Part shown: positions 55,188 through 64,000 of the stretch, piece by piece
Layout: the number at the start of each line of letters is the position of its first letter
Numbering within the stretch: the first letter of the stretch is position 1
Assembly: GCA_026545765.1 (NCBI GenBank)
Contig: JAIFAC010000009.1
Coordinates: 310,001-374,000, forward strand
Source: Plantago major
Lineage: Eukaryota; Streptophyta; Magnoliopsida; Lamiales; Plantaginaceae
Length of the DNA stretch: 64,000 bases
Direction: 5' to 3'
The notes under the pieces: model-generated
Told to the model about the DNA's origin: nothing
The model's database searches: none
The model's input: the letters and a program-made list of their open reading frames with translations, nothing else
Position numbers and translations under genes: made by a program

Positions 55188-55319
55188 TCCGAACTAACTA
55201 CGTTCGACGACGCGTGGTCCTTTCCTTCGAGACCCTTATGGACTTTAACATATGTTACATAAACGGACTCTCGGACATTAAACTTTAAATCTCATAGGAA
55301 TTCCTTTTCTATACCTAGG
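55188..55319 (+). promoter_or_regulatory. Leader intron end of antisense gene copy 3
   Basis: The stretch ends TATACCTAG|GATG, the same acceptor and ATG spacing as copy 1. The solo LTR to the left thus sits within what was the 5'UTR intron. The TATA promoter of this copy is not found to the left. Confidence 0.45.
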
Positions 55320-58300
55320 ATGTCCGAGAGCGATAGTCAAAACCGTTCCAAGGCTGCTGAGTATGAATCCAAAGCGGCGTCCTGGTCTGATACTTCCGAG
55401 GAAGTTGACATTTGTGACTTTGGAGATCAGAGAGGAGTTGACCAAGTTCGAATCGGTGTGGTGAAGCATTCGAGGTGAGCTCTTCATATTTTCGTTTAAT
55501 TGTTCCCGGTTTGAAGTATCCGGATAGGCAAGATTACCCAGAGTCTTCGCATGTGCAGGGTGTCATGACGGTTCACGAGATAGCTACTCGGACGATAGGC
55601 AATCCACGTCCGCGTCGAACAGGCAACGAATCCGGACTTCCAGTAGAGAACCAAAACCTTAGTCGAAACTTAGGTTATAAAACTTGGATTAATCCTAATC
55701 ACATCCCTTTCGTTCCGGACCCACAGGTGATCAACGTTGAGGAAGTGCACAACACTTCGGAGTCTCTCCTGGCGTTGGGCATGTTCGAGTCTGGTAGGGA
55801 AGATACAGTCCGAGTCGTGGCACCTCTTCAAATAGTCGTGGAGTTGGATTCGTCATCTGAAGATGAAAAAGTTGAAGAAAGACATGCGGAGGAAAGGCAT
55901 GTGGAAAAAGGAGAAGAAGAGGAAAGTAAGGAAGAAGAAGAAGAGGATGACGCTGAGGAGGAGGTTGTTCCTCCATTGAAACGGACCAAGCTTTCCGACC
56001 GTCTGAGTGCAAGCCGTCCGAGTGGAGAAGCTCGGCCGAATGATCGAGTCGGGCGCTTGTTACGCAGCCGTCCAAGGTGAGCAAGAAAGGGGATGATTTG
56101 GTACGCATCAAATACCCTCGGACTCGACTGCAAGTTACCCATCCGGACCCCCATGGTGAGTTGAACATGGACGATATTTTGCCGACATGTCCTTCGATCA
56201 GCACGCCAGAGGAAGTGGAAGAGCTCCGGAGAAGGTATGATATCCCCGAGTCCGTGGAGATTTTGATTCCGGACAAGTCTCATGCATTTTACAATTCCCC
56301 TCCCGGATACATGTGTGTGCACGAAGCTTCGTTGCATTGTGGATGGCGTCTTCCAGTGGCGTCCGAGTTGTTGGATGTTTAGAAGGGGATCGGACTTAGT
56401 CCACACCAGGTGATTTCGAACTCGCTCTGAAATCTTATGTGCTTCGGAGTCCTTTGCAATTCCAAGGACATTCCGATCACATTTGATAATTTTTGCAAAC
56501 TCTTCTCCATCATACCGAGCAAGACTCACCAGTATTTTTATACACTAGTGGTTCGGCAAGCCTACACTTTCTTCAAGGATCCAATCTCGTTAATAGGGAT
56601 TAGGTGGTGGCAAAATTATATATTCATCTGAGCCGCCTTGAAACCAGGGGAGTACGAGGCCCAAAGAGTCCAATGGGATTTCAAAAAGAAGTTCTTCCGG
56701 GGAAAGCTTCCGGACTGGAGGCTACAGCTTGGAACATACCGTTGTGGATGCAATCCCACCACAGAAACCAGGAGCGTACGAAGTACTTCTTTCGGGGCTT
56801 GATTTGCCAACCACTTCCGTTCCTATTAGGCCTTTTGGGGCCAAGCTTTTGTGACGGGAAGGAAGATTTCAGTAAGTGGAAGTGGCTCGGATTGTTCTCT
56901 AAGTCCGAGGCATTAGCTTGTTTTCCTGTTTTATTGGTCTAACTTGTGTTGCTTAGGACTTGCATTATCAACTTCTCATCTTCTCATTAAGTGACTCGGA
57001 CTCAACTTGTATTTGTTTCGACCTTGAAGAGTTTTGGTTCGATTACATCATATCGACAATGAGGGCACTTAAGAGGAATCAGAATGCTGCTCAGGAGAAG
57101 GAAATGGAAGATGGCATCCGGGACCACCTGATCAAGATGTCCACTACGCTCCCGATGGATGAGCCTCGGAATGCTGCTAAGTTCCGAGCTGAGGATCTTC
57201 GGAGGGTAGCGACTGGTAAAGGCAAGCAGACTGTGACCACCCTGGACAAGGGCAAAGTAGCTACTTGTAAAGGGACGAAGAAGCGTCCGAGGGCTGTTCT
57301 GAAGGAAACCTCATTGAGTGGGGCTAGTGCTCCGAGCGGGCAGAAGCGCTCTTCTGAAGGTCCGATCCCCCTAGCCAAGAAGGGTAAGGGGATAATGGTT
57401 GAGGATTTGGACCTTGAGTCCGAGGTGAGTCGGTTGGCTTCAAATCTGGAGCTGGAAAGAATTGCTGAGCTTGTTGCTGCTCACCAGAAGGTACACTTCT
57501 TTCCGACTGCGTTCCATTATTCTATATTTTGAAAATGCTATCTTTAATTGATTCGGACTTGTCCACTTTTGTTCTTAGCTTACTGCTACTGTCCGAGATT
57601 GTTCTGAGGTGGCGGGTCGGAGGGCCACAATGGAAATGGAGTTGTCCAAGTCCGAGGCGAGTAGGGTGGCCGAGGCGAACAAGGCCGTGGCTTATAAAGA
57701 GAAGTATAAGAAGACCCTCCCCTCGTTGAAGGAAGCCCAGGCTGAAAATGAAAAGTTGAAGAGTGCTATCCGAGCCTTGGAGACGGACTTGGAGGCATAA
57801 AAGGAGGGCATGGATGATCTCACTGCGGTCTCTCGGAACTTCAAGGATCGCATTCTCGAGCATCTGCTGATGGTCCGGACTGAGGCTGTCTGGGACTATC
57901 TAAACTCGGACGCGCATAAGTTCCACTTGGACACCAAGTATGACTTGGCTCACCAAGAAGGGTTTGATGTAGCAGTGGGCCAGCTCCAAAAGAAGGGCCT
58001 TGTTCCGAAGGACTACAACTTGGAGGATGAAGGGGTCTCGGCCTTCAATGAACCGGATGGGTCTGTCTTTATCTCGGAGGATGTGGAGGACGACGTTCTG
58101 TTCAAGTCCGAGTTCGTGGAACTTGTGTGCGAGGAGAATGAGGAGAACAAGTACAATCATGGTGGTCCGTACTTGCCTTCTTTCATTCCGGTGGTGGTCC
58201 GTACTTGCCTTCGTTCGTTCCGGATGTCTTGATGTCCCTTGTCTTCGTGCCATTCGAGGAGTATGAGGACCAAAACCGTGAGTGGCTGAAGATCACTGGT

Positions 58301-58396
58301 TCGGTTCTGGGTCACGACCAAAACTTGGACTTGTACGAAGAATGTCCGGAGTTCATCCGGAGGAAAAGAGAAGAACGAGCCAAGAGGTTGTCCTAG
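55320..58396 (+). pseudogene. PF04195-like antisense accessory gene, copy 3
   Basis: It starts MSESDSQNRSKAAEYE, closely matching copy 1; the first intron is GTGAGC (55475) to GCAG (55559), now out of phase. It goes on through NLGYKTWINPNHIPFVPDPQ, an acidic Glu-rich tract (55860-55960), ESVEILIPDKSHAFYNSPP, ASLHCGWRLPV, a TAG at 56380-56382, MCFGVLCNS and VVRQAYTFFKDP (PF04195-like domain). After an intron-like gap come a basic region (57060-57440) and a Lys/Glu/Ala coiled coil (57600-57800, then TAA), DYLNSDAHKFHLDTKYDLAHQEG and an acidic end. A 32-bp tandem duplication at 58162-58225 shifts the frame. The 3' flank repeats gcagggtatgccccgtaa. Confidence 0.6.
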
Positions 58397-59230
58397 CACC
58401 AAGCTTCACAGCATGATGCTCCGAAGAATGCCCCAGAAGGAACCCAACCAGAATCCCAGACCGAGCCCTCCGGGAGTCGGACTCGTTGAAGGCAGGGTAT
58501 GCCCCGTAAGTGATGTAATGATGGTCTTCGGACCTTAGAACAATTTGAATTTGTTGTTTCCTTGCTGAACAATTGCTTATGTTATTTTGTCTCGGCTTCT
58601 TGTTGTTGATCTGTACTTGTTTCGATCTGAAGCTTTGTGTTGTTCATCGGATAATTCTCTTTTTAATTTATGAGTCTGTTTTCCTTTCGTGCGTTCACAT
58701 ATATTCGGACTTAGTATAAGCAATCTCTATACAACTGTCCCACGTATTCTTAGTTCAGTCGCCGGGGAGTTAGTCCGAGGCAACTCACAAACATACACTT
58801 GTAGTTGTATGTTGTATGATAAGAATTGGAGAACCTAGCTCGGATCACCAAAGTGATGGTCCGAACACGAAGTCTCGATTCCTTATATACATTAACCCGA
58901 TATTACAGCTCGGATTTATCCTTTAAGTGGTAGCACCTCGGATTAATCGTAACAAGTATAGTCCGAATGATAAATCCTTGGGCTTGGTCAAACATTTAAA
59001 AGAATATGCGTTGCCAATAAGTCCGAATCTTTCTGTCTAGTGAGGAATATACAAGTGCTCACGGTAATCAATGGGTTCGGACCCACATAAGGTTGGTTTG
59101 GACCCTGTATCCTCAATCGAACTGATAAAAGGTTATCATCTTGCGAGCGGAAGCCCAATAGCGATGGCCCAAGATCGGACCAAGCCCATTAGTAGCCATT
59201 TCTTTACACATGTCGCATCGCGATTAGTTT
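58397..59230. other. Spacer rich in GTCCGA/TCGGAC hexamers
   Basis: No gene is seen. The sequence holds many gtccga, tcggac and ctcggat motifs, like the LTRs and spacers of the other Tat-type elements. Its composition suggests element-derived UTR or a decayed LTR, but I find no ends. Confidence 0.4.
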
Positions 59231-59756
59231 ATAGCTTATATAAATAGACATATATTGTACGACCTTTTGTATCATTTCCGTCTTCCAAGAATAGATGATT
59301 CGGATCTGATGATTCGGACGTTTGTTCTCACTGGATCTAACTCAACGGTCCTATGCGTGATCCACCCGGTTGGAGCTCATCTGAAACCGAGGGGCTGTTG
59401 CCGGGCAGGTATTTGCAAGGATCAATGAGTTTGATTCATCGATGTCGTTTGTTTCGGCTCACCACATAATTGGTTCGGAGGGTCAATTCCTTGACCCGTC
59501 CGCCTCTTCCACCATTTGCCATTTTCCGTGAATGCGTTTTGTTGATGAGAAGAGAAGATGTAGATGGTCCGAGGATCTTTTAGCAGACACTCCACTCGGA
59601 CCTATTTGTTGATGAGAAGAGAAGATGTATCGGAGCGGTCGGAGACCTTGATTCGGAGACCTAAGTTCGGACGTCTCCGAAGATTTTGTCGGAAGAAATT
59701 CTTTGCTTCAGACTGGGTGGTTCGGATCGGTTGTTTTTTCAATTATTAAGTCTTGC
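59231..59756 (+). other. Promoter-like unit next to the second Tat-type pol
   Basis: A TATA box (CTTATATAAATAGAC, about 59237) is followed, about 110 bases on, by a short ORF start (MRDPPGWSSSETEGLLPG) that ends at a GTATTTG donor-like site. A block at 59493-59530 recurs at 37.95 kb. A 24-bp direct repeat occurs at 59539-59562 and 59606-59629. The frame 59564-59749 (Arg/Ser-rich) is unsupported. Confidence 0.3.
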
Positions 59757-60084
59757 GCTTGATGGTATAGTCCTTGTCTTGGATTTAAGTGTCTGAATCT
59801 TTGTTCCTTGAACTTTGTATGAATGAAAGATAAACTTCTGTTTGTTTGATCAATCAATTTTTTGCAAAGTAAGTCAATGGTTCTGAGGGGTGTTTGTGTC
59901 CGAAGAGTAGAGTCAGATCTGAGAGAGATGTAACTGAAAAATAGAAGTTGGAATTGATTTGACGTAAATGCAAGTACAACTGGTGGGGATTCAAGGCCAA
60001 AAGCGAAAACAAGCAAAAGTAAACAACTGACGTAGTCTCTGAATAGTAGTCCTAAGCATAAAACTTCTGAATGTTCTTGGCATT
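59757..60084. other. Unassigned stretch
   Basis: It probably lies just after the pol end of the second Tat-type element. I see nothing recognisable; the minus frame 59708-60016 has no known motif. Confidence 0.35.
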
Positions 60085-61015
60085 CTAAGTTCTCTTCAGG
60101 ACTCTACCCTGATCATCCTCTAACTCATAGCTCCCATTGATTCTTGCTTCAATGATCTTGTAAGGTCCTTCCCATTTAGGCTTAAGTTTTCCCACCTTAC
60201 TGAGAATGTCTGCTCTCCTGATAACCAAATCGCCGACTTGTAGATCTCTGGTATGGATATTCTTGTTATAGGCTCGGGCCACTGTCGCTTCGTAGCGATG
60301 GATGTTAGCTAGTGCGATGCACCTCTTGTCCTCAAGTAGTTCCAAGTCATAGATCCTTGCCACTTCATTCTCAATAAATTTGGTATTCTTTGGATTCTTT
60401 GGGTTTCCACTGCAATCTCCGAAGGGATGACTGCCTCGGTGCCATAGACTAGCGCAAAGGGTGTCTCTTGAGTGGCAGTTCTAGCTGTAGTGCAGTATTC
60501 CCAAAGTACCCCATCCAAGTGATCTGCCCAACTTCCTTGAGAAGTCCTTAACCTCTTTTCTAGGAACATAACATTTGTCTTGTTTGTTGACTCGGCTTGA
60601 CCATTAGCTTGAGGGTGGCCAACTGATGTGACTCGTAGCTCTATTTTGAAAGACTTACATTATTCCTTAAGTTTAGCTCCGGGGAACTGAGCTCCGTTGT
60701 CTGAGACAATGACTCTAGGCAAACCAAAGAGGCAAATGATATTCTTCCAGATGAAGTTTCTGACTCAGCTTTCAGTGATGGTAGATACGGCTTCTGCCTC
60801 AACCCATTTAGTAAAGTAATCCACAGCAACAATGAGGAACTTCTTTTCGTGAGTACCGCGGGGAAACGGACCGAGTATATCTACTCACACTGGTCAAACG
60901 GACAGGCTATGATTGACGGAATCATAGGGTTAGTAGGGTGATGAGGGATGTTGGCATAGTATTGGCAATCATCACATGCTTGAGCGAAGTTTGCTGCATC
61001 CTTGTCAATTGTTGG
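60085..61015 (-). pseudogene. Second Tat-type pol: integrase
   Basis: In several minus frames it gives FGLPRVIVSDNGAQFPGAKL-type and VGHPQANGQAE motifs (catalytic Asp and Glu kept), then WADHLDGVLWEYCTTARTAT, QETPFALVYGTEAVIPSEIA, RAYNKNIHTRDLQVGDLVIRR and KWEGPYKIIEARINGSYELE. A one-base frameshift lies just before the first catalytic Asp (about 60880), and other frameshifts lie near 60370 and 60760. A TAA lies at about 60660. It is similar in order to the pol at 43.5 kb but clearly a different subfamily. Confidence 0.8.
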
Positions 61016-61324
61016 CTAGTAGTAGCCTTGTCTTATGACCTTTTGAGCCAAAGTCCGACCTCCTAAGTGACTCCCACAACGTCCACTATGAATCTCTTCT
61101 AAAACAGTTCTAGCTTCTTGAGATCCAAGGCATCTCAGATGAGTTCCACTGAAGGACTTCTTGTAAAGGTCCTCCCCAAGGTTAAAGTATCTTGTGGTTC
61201 GGCATAGGACTCTTTTTGCTTCATTGAGATCTGATGGCAAAGACCCGTCCTTAAGGTAATTGAAGATGTCCGTTATCCAGCTTCGTTCACCACTTAATAG
61301 GAAAACTTGTAAGCCTAGACTCAT
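61016..61324 (-). pseudogene. Second Tat-type pol: zinc domain before integrase
   Basis: WITDIFNYLKDGSLPSDLNE, YKKSFSGTHLRCLGSQEART and LEEIHSGRCGSHLGGRTLAQ form the HHCC-like region, the counterpart of the end of the 44480-45775 frame. It is in frame for 102 codons and preceded by a stop. Confidence 0.75.
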
Positions 61325-61339
61325 CAGTGAGGAAGTTCA

Positions 61340-62156
61340 AAGGGTCAGTAGAATGATGCTTCTCGTGTCGAGTGCTCCCAAAGCTGAAGCGTACTTCGAA
61401 AGTGCGTCATCTTTCTCATTCCACTCTCTGTCAAACATTTCCAATGTAAACTCTTCAAAGTGTTCCACCTCTTTCTTGAGCAACTCCAAGTACTTTATCA
61501 ATTTTGGTCCTTTAGTAGCAAAAGACCCTAAGAACTAAGCTTCAACGAGTTGTGAGTCAGTGTAAGCTTTGATTCTTTTCACTTGGAGTGATTTTGCCAT
61601 CTTGAGTCCGATAAGAAGTGCTTCGCACTCAGCCTCATTGTTGGTCACTTTGAAGTCAAGTGTGATAGCGTAGTCCAACTCGGCGCCTTCTGGACTCTTA
61701 AGGTGAATTACAATTCCTCCTAGCCTACCGGTAGAAGATCCATCCACTTGTAGCGTCCAAGTGTCTTTGTCCTGTTTCTTAGTTTTAGGAGTGAGAACCG
61801 TAGTTTTTGTCCCTTTCTCACCATTCTGTTCTTCAGGAATCTCTTCTTGCTTCCTGGCGGAGGATGCAAGTGTAAGAGTGTCTGGCACTTCATCCAAGAG
61901 AAACATGTGTCTTACTCTTAGAGAGTCAGTCATAGGTTCTTGGGGATATCCTATGAATTGGGCATCCTCACAGACTTCCCATTCTGCTTCTTTCTCAACA
62001 CCTCTCACTTGTTCGGAGGGAGCTGCCTCTTGTGTTATCATTAGGCACTCGACTTCTTTCAGTTGATCATCGGTTTTGTCATCATCCTTCTCAGGGTAAT
62101 CAACTAAGAAATCGGCTAAGATCTGAGCATTCTTTGCTGACGGAGCTTGATATCCA
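61340..62156 (-). pseudogene. Second Tat-type pol: RNase H
   Basis: The frame 62260-61535 enters from the CACTA element and becomes gypsy sequence at GYQAPSAKNAQILADFLVDYP (about 62156). It continues with a Glu/Asp-rich linker, TWTLQVDGSSTGRLGG, NNEAECEALLIGLKMAKSL and YTDSQLVEA, then a TAG. After it the same frame continues FLGSFATKGPKLIKYLELL and NEKDDALSKYASALGALDTR. The RNase H acidic residues are present. Anything right of about 62157 in this frame is not part of the gene. Confidence 0.75.
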
Positions 62157-62600
62157 ACATTACAAAAATCTTGTGTTTTAGCGACGGATCTATCCGTTGC
62201 TAAAACAGTGTCGATCCTTAGTGACGGACTTAGCCACGAATAAAAAATCCGTCGTCCCACGGGAAGATTAACGACGGATAGTTTATCCGTCGCTAAATCG
62301 CGACGGATTTAGCGACGGATAAACCATTGACTTTTTAGCAACTAATTTTTCATTTAAAAAATAATACAAAAAATGCTATATTTAGCGATGAATAAACAAT
62401 CCGTCGCTATTTAGCGACGGATAAGGTTTTTTTATTTTTTTAAATTATAAATTTACTGGATTTTTAGAGACGGATATTTTATCCGTCGCTAAATTGTGAC
62501 GGAATTAGTGACGAGTTTTGTTTTTCCGTCACTAATTCCGTCACAATTTAGCCACGGATAGTTTATCCGTCGCCAAATTGAGCAGATTTGTTTTTTTTAA
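62157..62600 (-). mobile_element. CACTA 3' end: terminal and subterminal repeats
   Basis: From about 62158 (CATTACAAAAATC, one change from a CACTACAAAAA-type terminus) the sequence holds about a dozen copies of TTTAGCGACGGAT and its complement ATCCGTCGCTAAA in both orientations. Such arrays are typical of CACTA subterminal regions, where transposase binds. The element interrupts the RNase H region of the second Tat-type pol. Confidence 0.75.
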
Positions 62601-62910
62601 ATATTTTGATGCATGTTTTCATATTTCACCTATTTCACAAATATAATGTCCGATAGTAAGTCTAGAATAATGAAATTGTTTTAATTAAACAGAAATTATT
62701 CGACAAAAGTCAACAAACCATCCAGAATGAAATGAAATATCCGTACATAGTCTAAAGTAAGAAGTAAGATAAACACATGTCCAAATCTAACTACCGGATG
62801 GTGGTGGCTGCTGCTCGAACCTGGACATGAAAGCCTGCATCTGTTCCCGAAGATGCTCGTTTTCCTCCCGTAGTGCTCTATCTCGCCACAACCAAAGACC
62901 ATCAATGAGG
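62601..62910 (-). pseudogene. C-terminal exon of a CACTA-associated transposase protein
   Basis: The minus strand from about 62905 to a TAG at 62789-62787 reads LIDGLWLWRDRALREENEHL and then REQMQAFMSRFEQQPPPSG. The pattern 'LREEN..LR.QM..FM' with a Pro-rich end is characteristic of the plant Ptta/En/Spm-type protein of CACTA elements. The rest of the gene is cut off at about 62910. The 190 bases left of the stop are its 3'UTR. Confidence 0.6.
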
Positions 62911-63194
62911 TTCAACAACTCATAGGACAAGTGATGTCCCTAGGCAGCTTCATCTCTAGATCAGTAGAAAAGAACCTACCTTTCTTTAAGATAGTGAGGA
63001 AAGGAGATAAGTTTGAGTGGACGAAAGAATGCGAAGAAGCCTTTGACAGCCTAAAGAACTACCTCCACTCTTGTCCAAACCAGTAGAAGGAGAGCCTCTC
63101 TACTTATATCTGGCTATCACAAATGAGGCTATGAGTTCTGTGTTGGTCAGGATCCAAGACAATGACCACATGCCTATCTACTACTTGAACAGGA
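62911..63194 (+). pseudogene. Gypsy reverse transcriptase/connection fragment, inverted
   Basis: The plus strand reads QQLIGQVMSLGSFISRSVEK, LPFFKIVRKGDKFEWTKECE and EAFDSLKNYL. After a frameshift at about 63063 it gives LSKPVEGEPLYLYLAITNEA, SSVLVRIQ and PIYYLNR. This is the part that should lie upstream of 62156 in a Tat-type pol, but it is on the opposite strand. Confidence 0.75.
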
Positions 63195-63930
63195 TTAGTT
63201 CGTAAAGACCACTTTTCATACCGTTTACATGGAAATGTGTGCCATATATATAGAGATCTCCCAAAAAGGAAGGGCTCTATTGGATCGTGCGAAGTGTAAG
63301 GCTCAGATTGCGCGAACAATGCTCTATTAGGCCCATGGCCCATTAAGGAGACTTAATCAATTTCCCTTTTGGGATTTCGAGGGTAGTTTAGTCTTTCCTC
63401 AAGAGATTAGAGGCTTTTGATGTCCATTTCGAACCTTCGTCCGAAAGGGTAGGTCTGGAGAAATGGTCCGAACGGTACTCACTTGGAAGTAAGATAACTT
63501 AAACAACCTCCTAAAGTACTGTGGTTCGGATCTTGCTAACCTCGGACCTTGCCCTCTCTCTTGGTGCTAGTTCACATGGTTCCTTTTGGGGTCCGAGTCA
63601 TACGTCCAAATCAACGTCTCCAGGTTGGACCATAATGGTGCTCGGACCATGGTCTAGGTCGGACCATCTGTCTTGAAGGCCAAGGTTTTCAATGCTCACT
63701 CCGGGAAGGTCAAGGGTCGGACATTGAGCCTTTTGACCTTAGAAAGTCTAATATGCCTTAGGATACGCTCCAAAGTCATCTATGACGGATTGGACATATT
63801 TCCATATCAACATACATTAAACACGCAAAGTTGGTAATTGACCATAAAACGACACAAATATTGCATCTAGGGCAAAAACGAGGGTCTAAAAGTATGCTAT
63901 ATCACACATTTCATTTTCACATCAGTAACT
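63195..63930 (-). mobile_element. Gypsy LTR-like fragment
   Basis: Read on the minus strand, it matches the plus-strand segment 1631-2340 in its TGTTGATA start (about 63816), a 'aatccgtcat' block, the gcccatggcc block and a TATA box (CTCTATATATATGG, about 63263-63250). It is rich in GTCCGA/TCGGAC motifs. It is cut at about 63195 where reverse transcriptase sequence starts. The ORF 63104-63343 crosses this junction and is not a gene. The last 70 bases of the window show a short ggta(c/t)(c/t)ggcac repeat and nothing else. Confidence 0.45.
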
Positions 63931-64000
63931 CTAGGGAGTTAGCACCCAGAGGTCGAGAGGGGTCGGTACCGGCACAGAATGTGTTGGTACTGGCACTATC

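Noticed and set aside
63104-63343. 79-codon minus ORF
   Set aside because: It spans the junction of reverse transcriptase and LTR-like sequence.
1-64000. CRISPR array, bacterial operons or organellar genes
   Set aside because: No array of equal repeats with equal spacers and no such genes seen; intron-exon structure and transposon content are those of a plant nucleus.

Overview
This window looks like repeat-rich nuclear DNA of a flowering plant, most likely a eudicot. It has LTR retrotransposons of Ty1/copia and Ty3/gypsy type, CACTA transposon ends, a tRNA-derived SINE, a Cassandra-type 5S-bearing LTR, TATAAATA promoters and short GT-AG introns. I see no bacterial operon, no organellar gene block, no CRISPR array and no true rRNA or tRNA gene. 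I cannot name a species. Most coding sequence is broken transposon sequence; the only host-like genes sit at about 12.5-19.3 kb.

Layout. (1) 1-2.5 kb: the 5' end of a minus-strand spliced gene that belongs to a Tat-type gypsy element, then LTR-like sequence. (2) 2.57-11.38 kb: a tandem of two gag-bearing, pol-less gypsy elements on the minus strand that share an LTR (partial internal, LTR, internal, LTR). (3) 11.4-19.3 kb: the gene-like island, with a 31-bp perfect inverted repeat, a small two-exon ORF, two degenerate Ulp1/C48-protease-like copies in tandem, an unknown ORF, an apparently intact three-exon F-box-family gene and a small TATA-driven ORF. (4) 19.6-21.3 kb: LTR-like DNA carrying a SINE with a 16-bp target-site duplication, then a truncated Cassandra-like element. 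(5) 21.3-29.4 kb: a minus-strand SIRE-like copia element, with pol followed by a spliced downstream accessory gene. (6) 29.4-53.1 kb: a plus-strand copia element of the same family, split inside its reverse transcriptase by a coding-free large-LTR element (30378-52044, TSD CTCTA). That element's right LTR is itself split by a 14.3-kb Tat-type gypsy element (36589-50890). (7) 53.3-64 kb: a CACTA end, a solo LTR (TSD CTAAC), a second complete-looking but decayed antisense accessory gene, a broken Tat-type pol, a CACTA 3' end and inverted gypsy fragments.

How the parts relate. The recurring theme is a Tat-type gypsy element that carries, between pol and its 3' LTR, a gene in antisense orientation with its own TATA box and 5'UTR intron. 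It is seen three times (1-0.9 kb minus, 39.1-42.7 kb plus, 55.3-58.4 kb plus). Its product resembles the 'putative gypsy type transposon' domain family (PF04195) followed by a coiled coil. Layering gives a relative order: copia element first, then the large-LTR element, then the Tat element; separately, a solo LTR entered the 5'UTR intron of the third accessory gene. Catalytic residues of the 43-50 kb pol are lost at several sites, so it is dead.

Limits. Exon boundaries, LTR ends and family names were read by eye. Family names rest on motif recognition and not on database searches.
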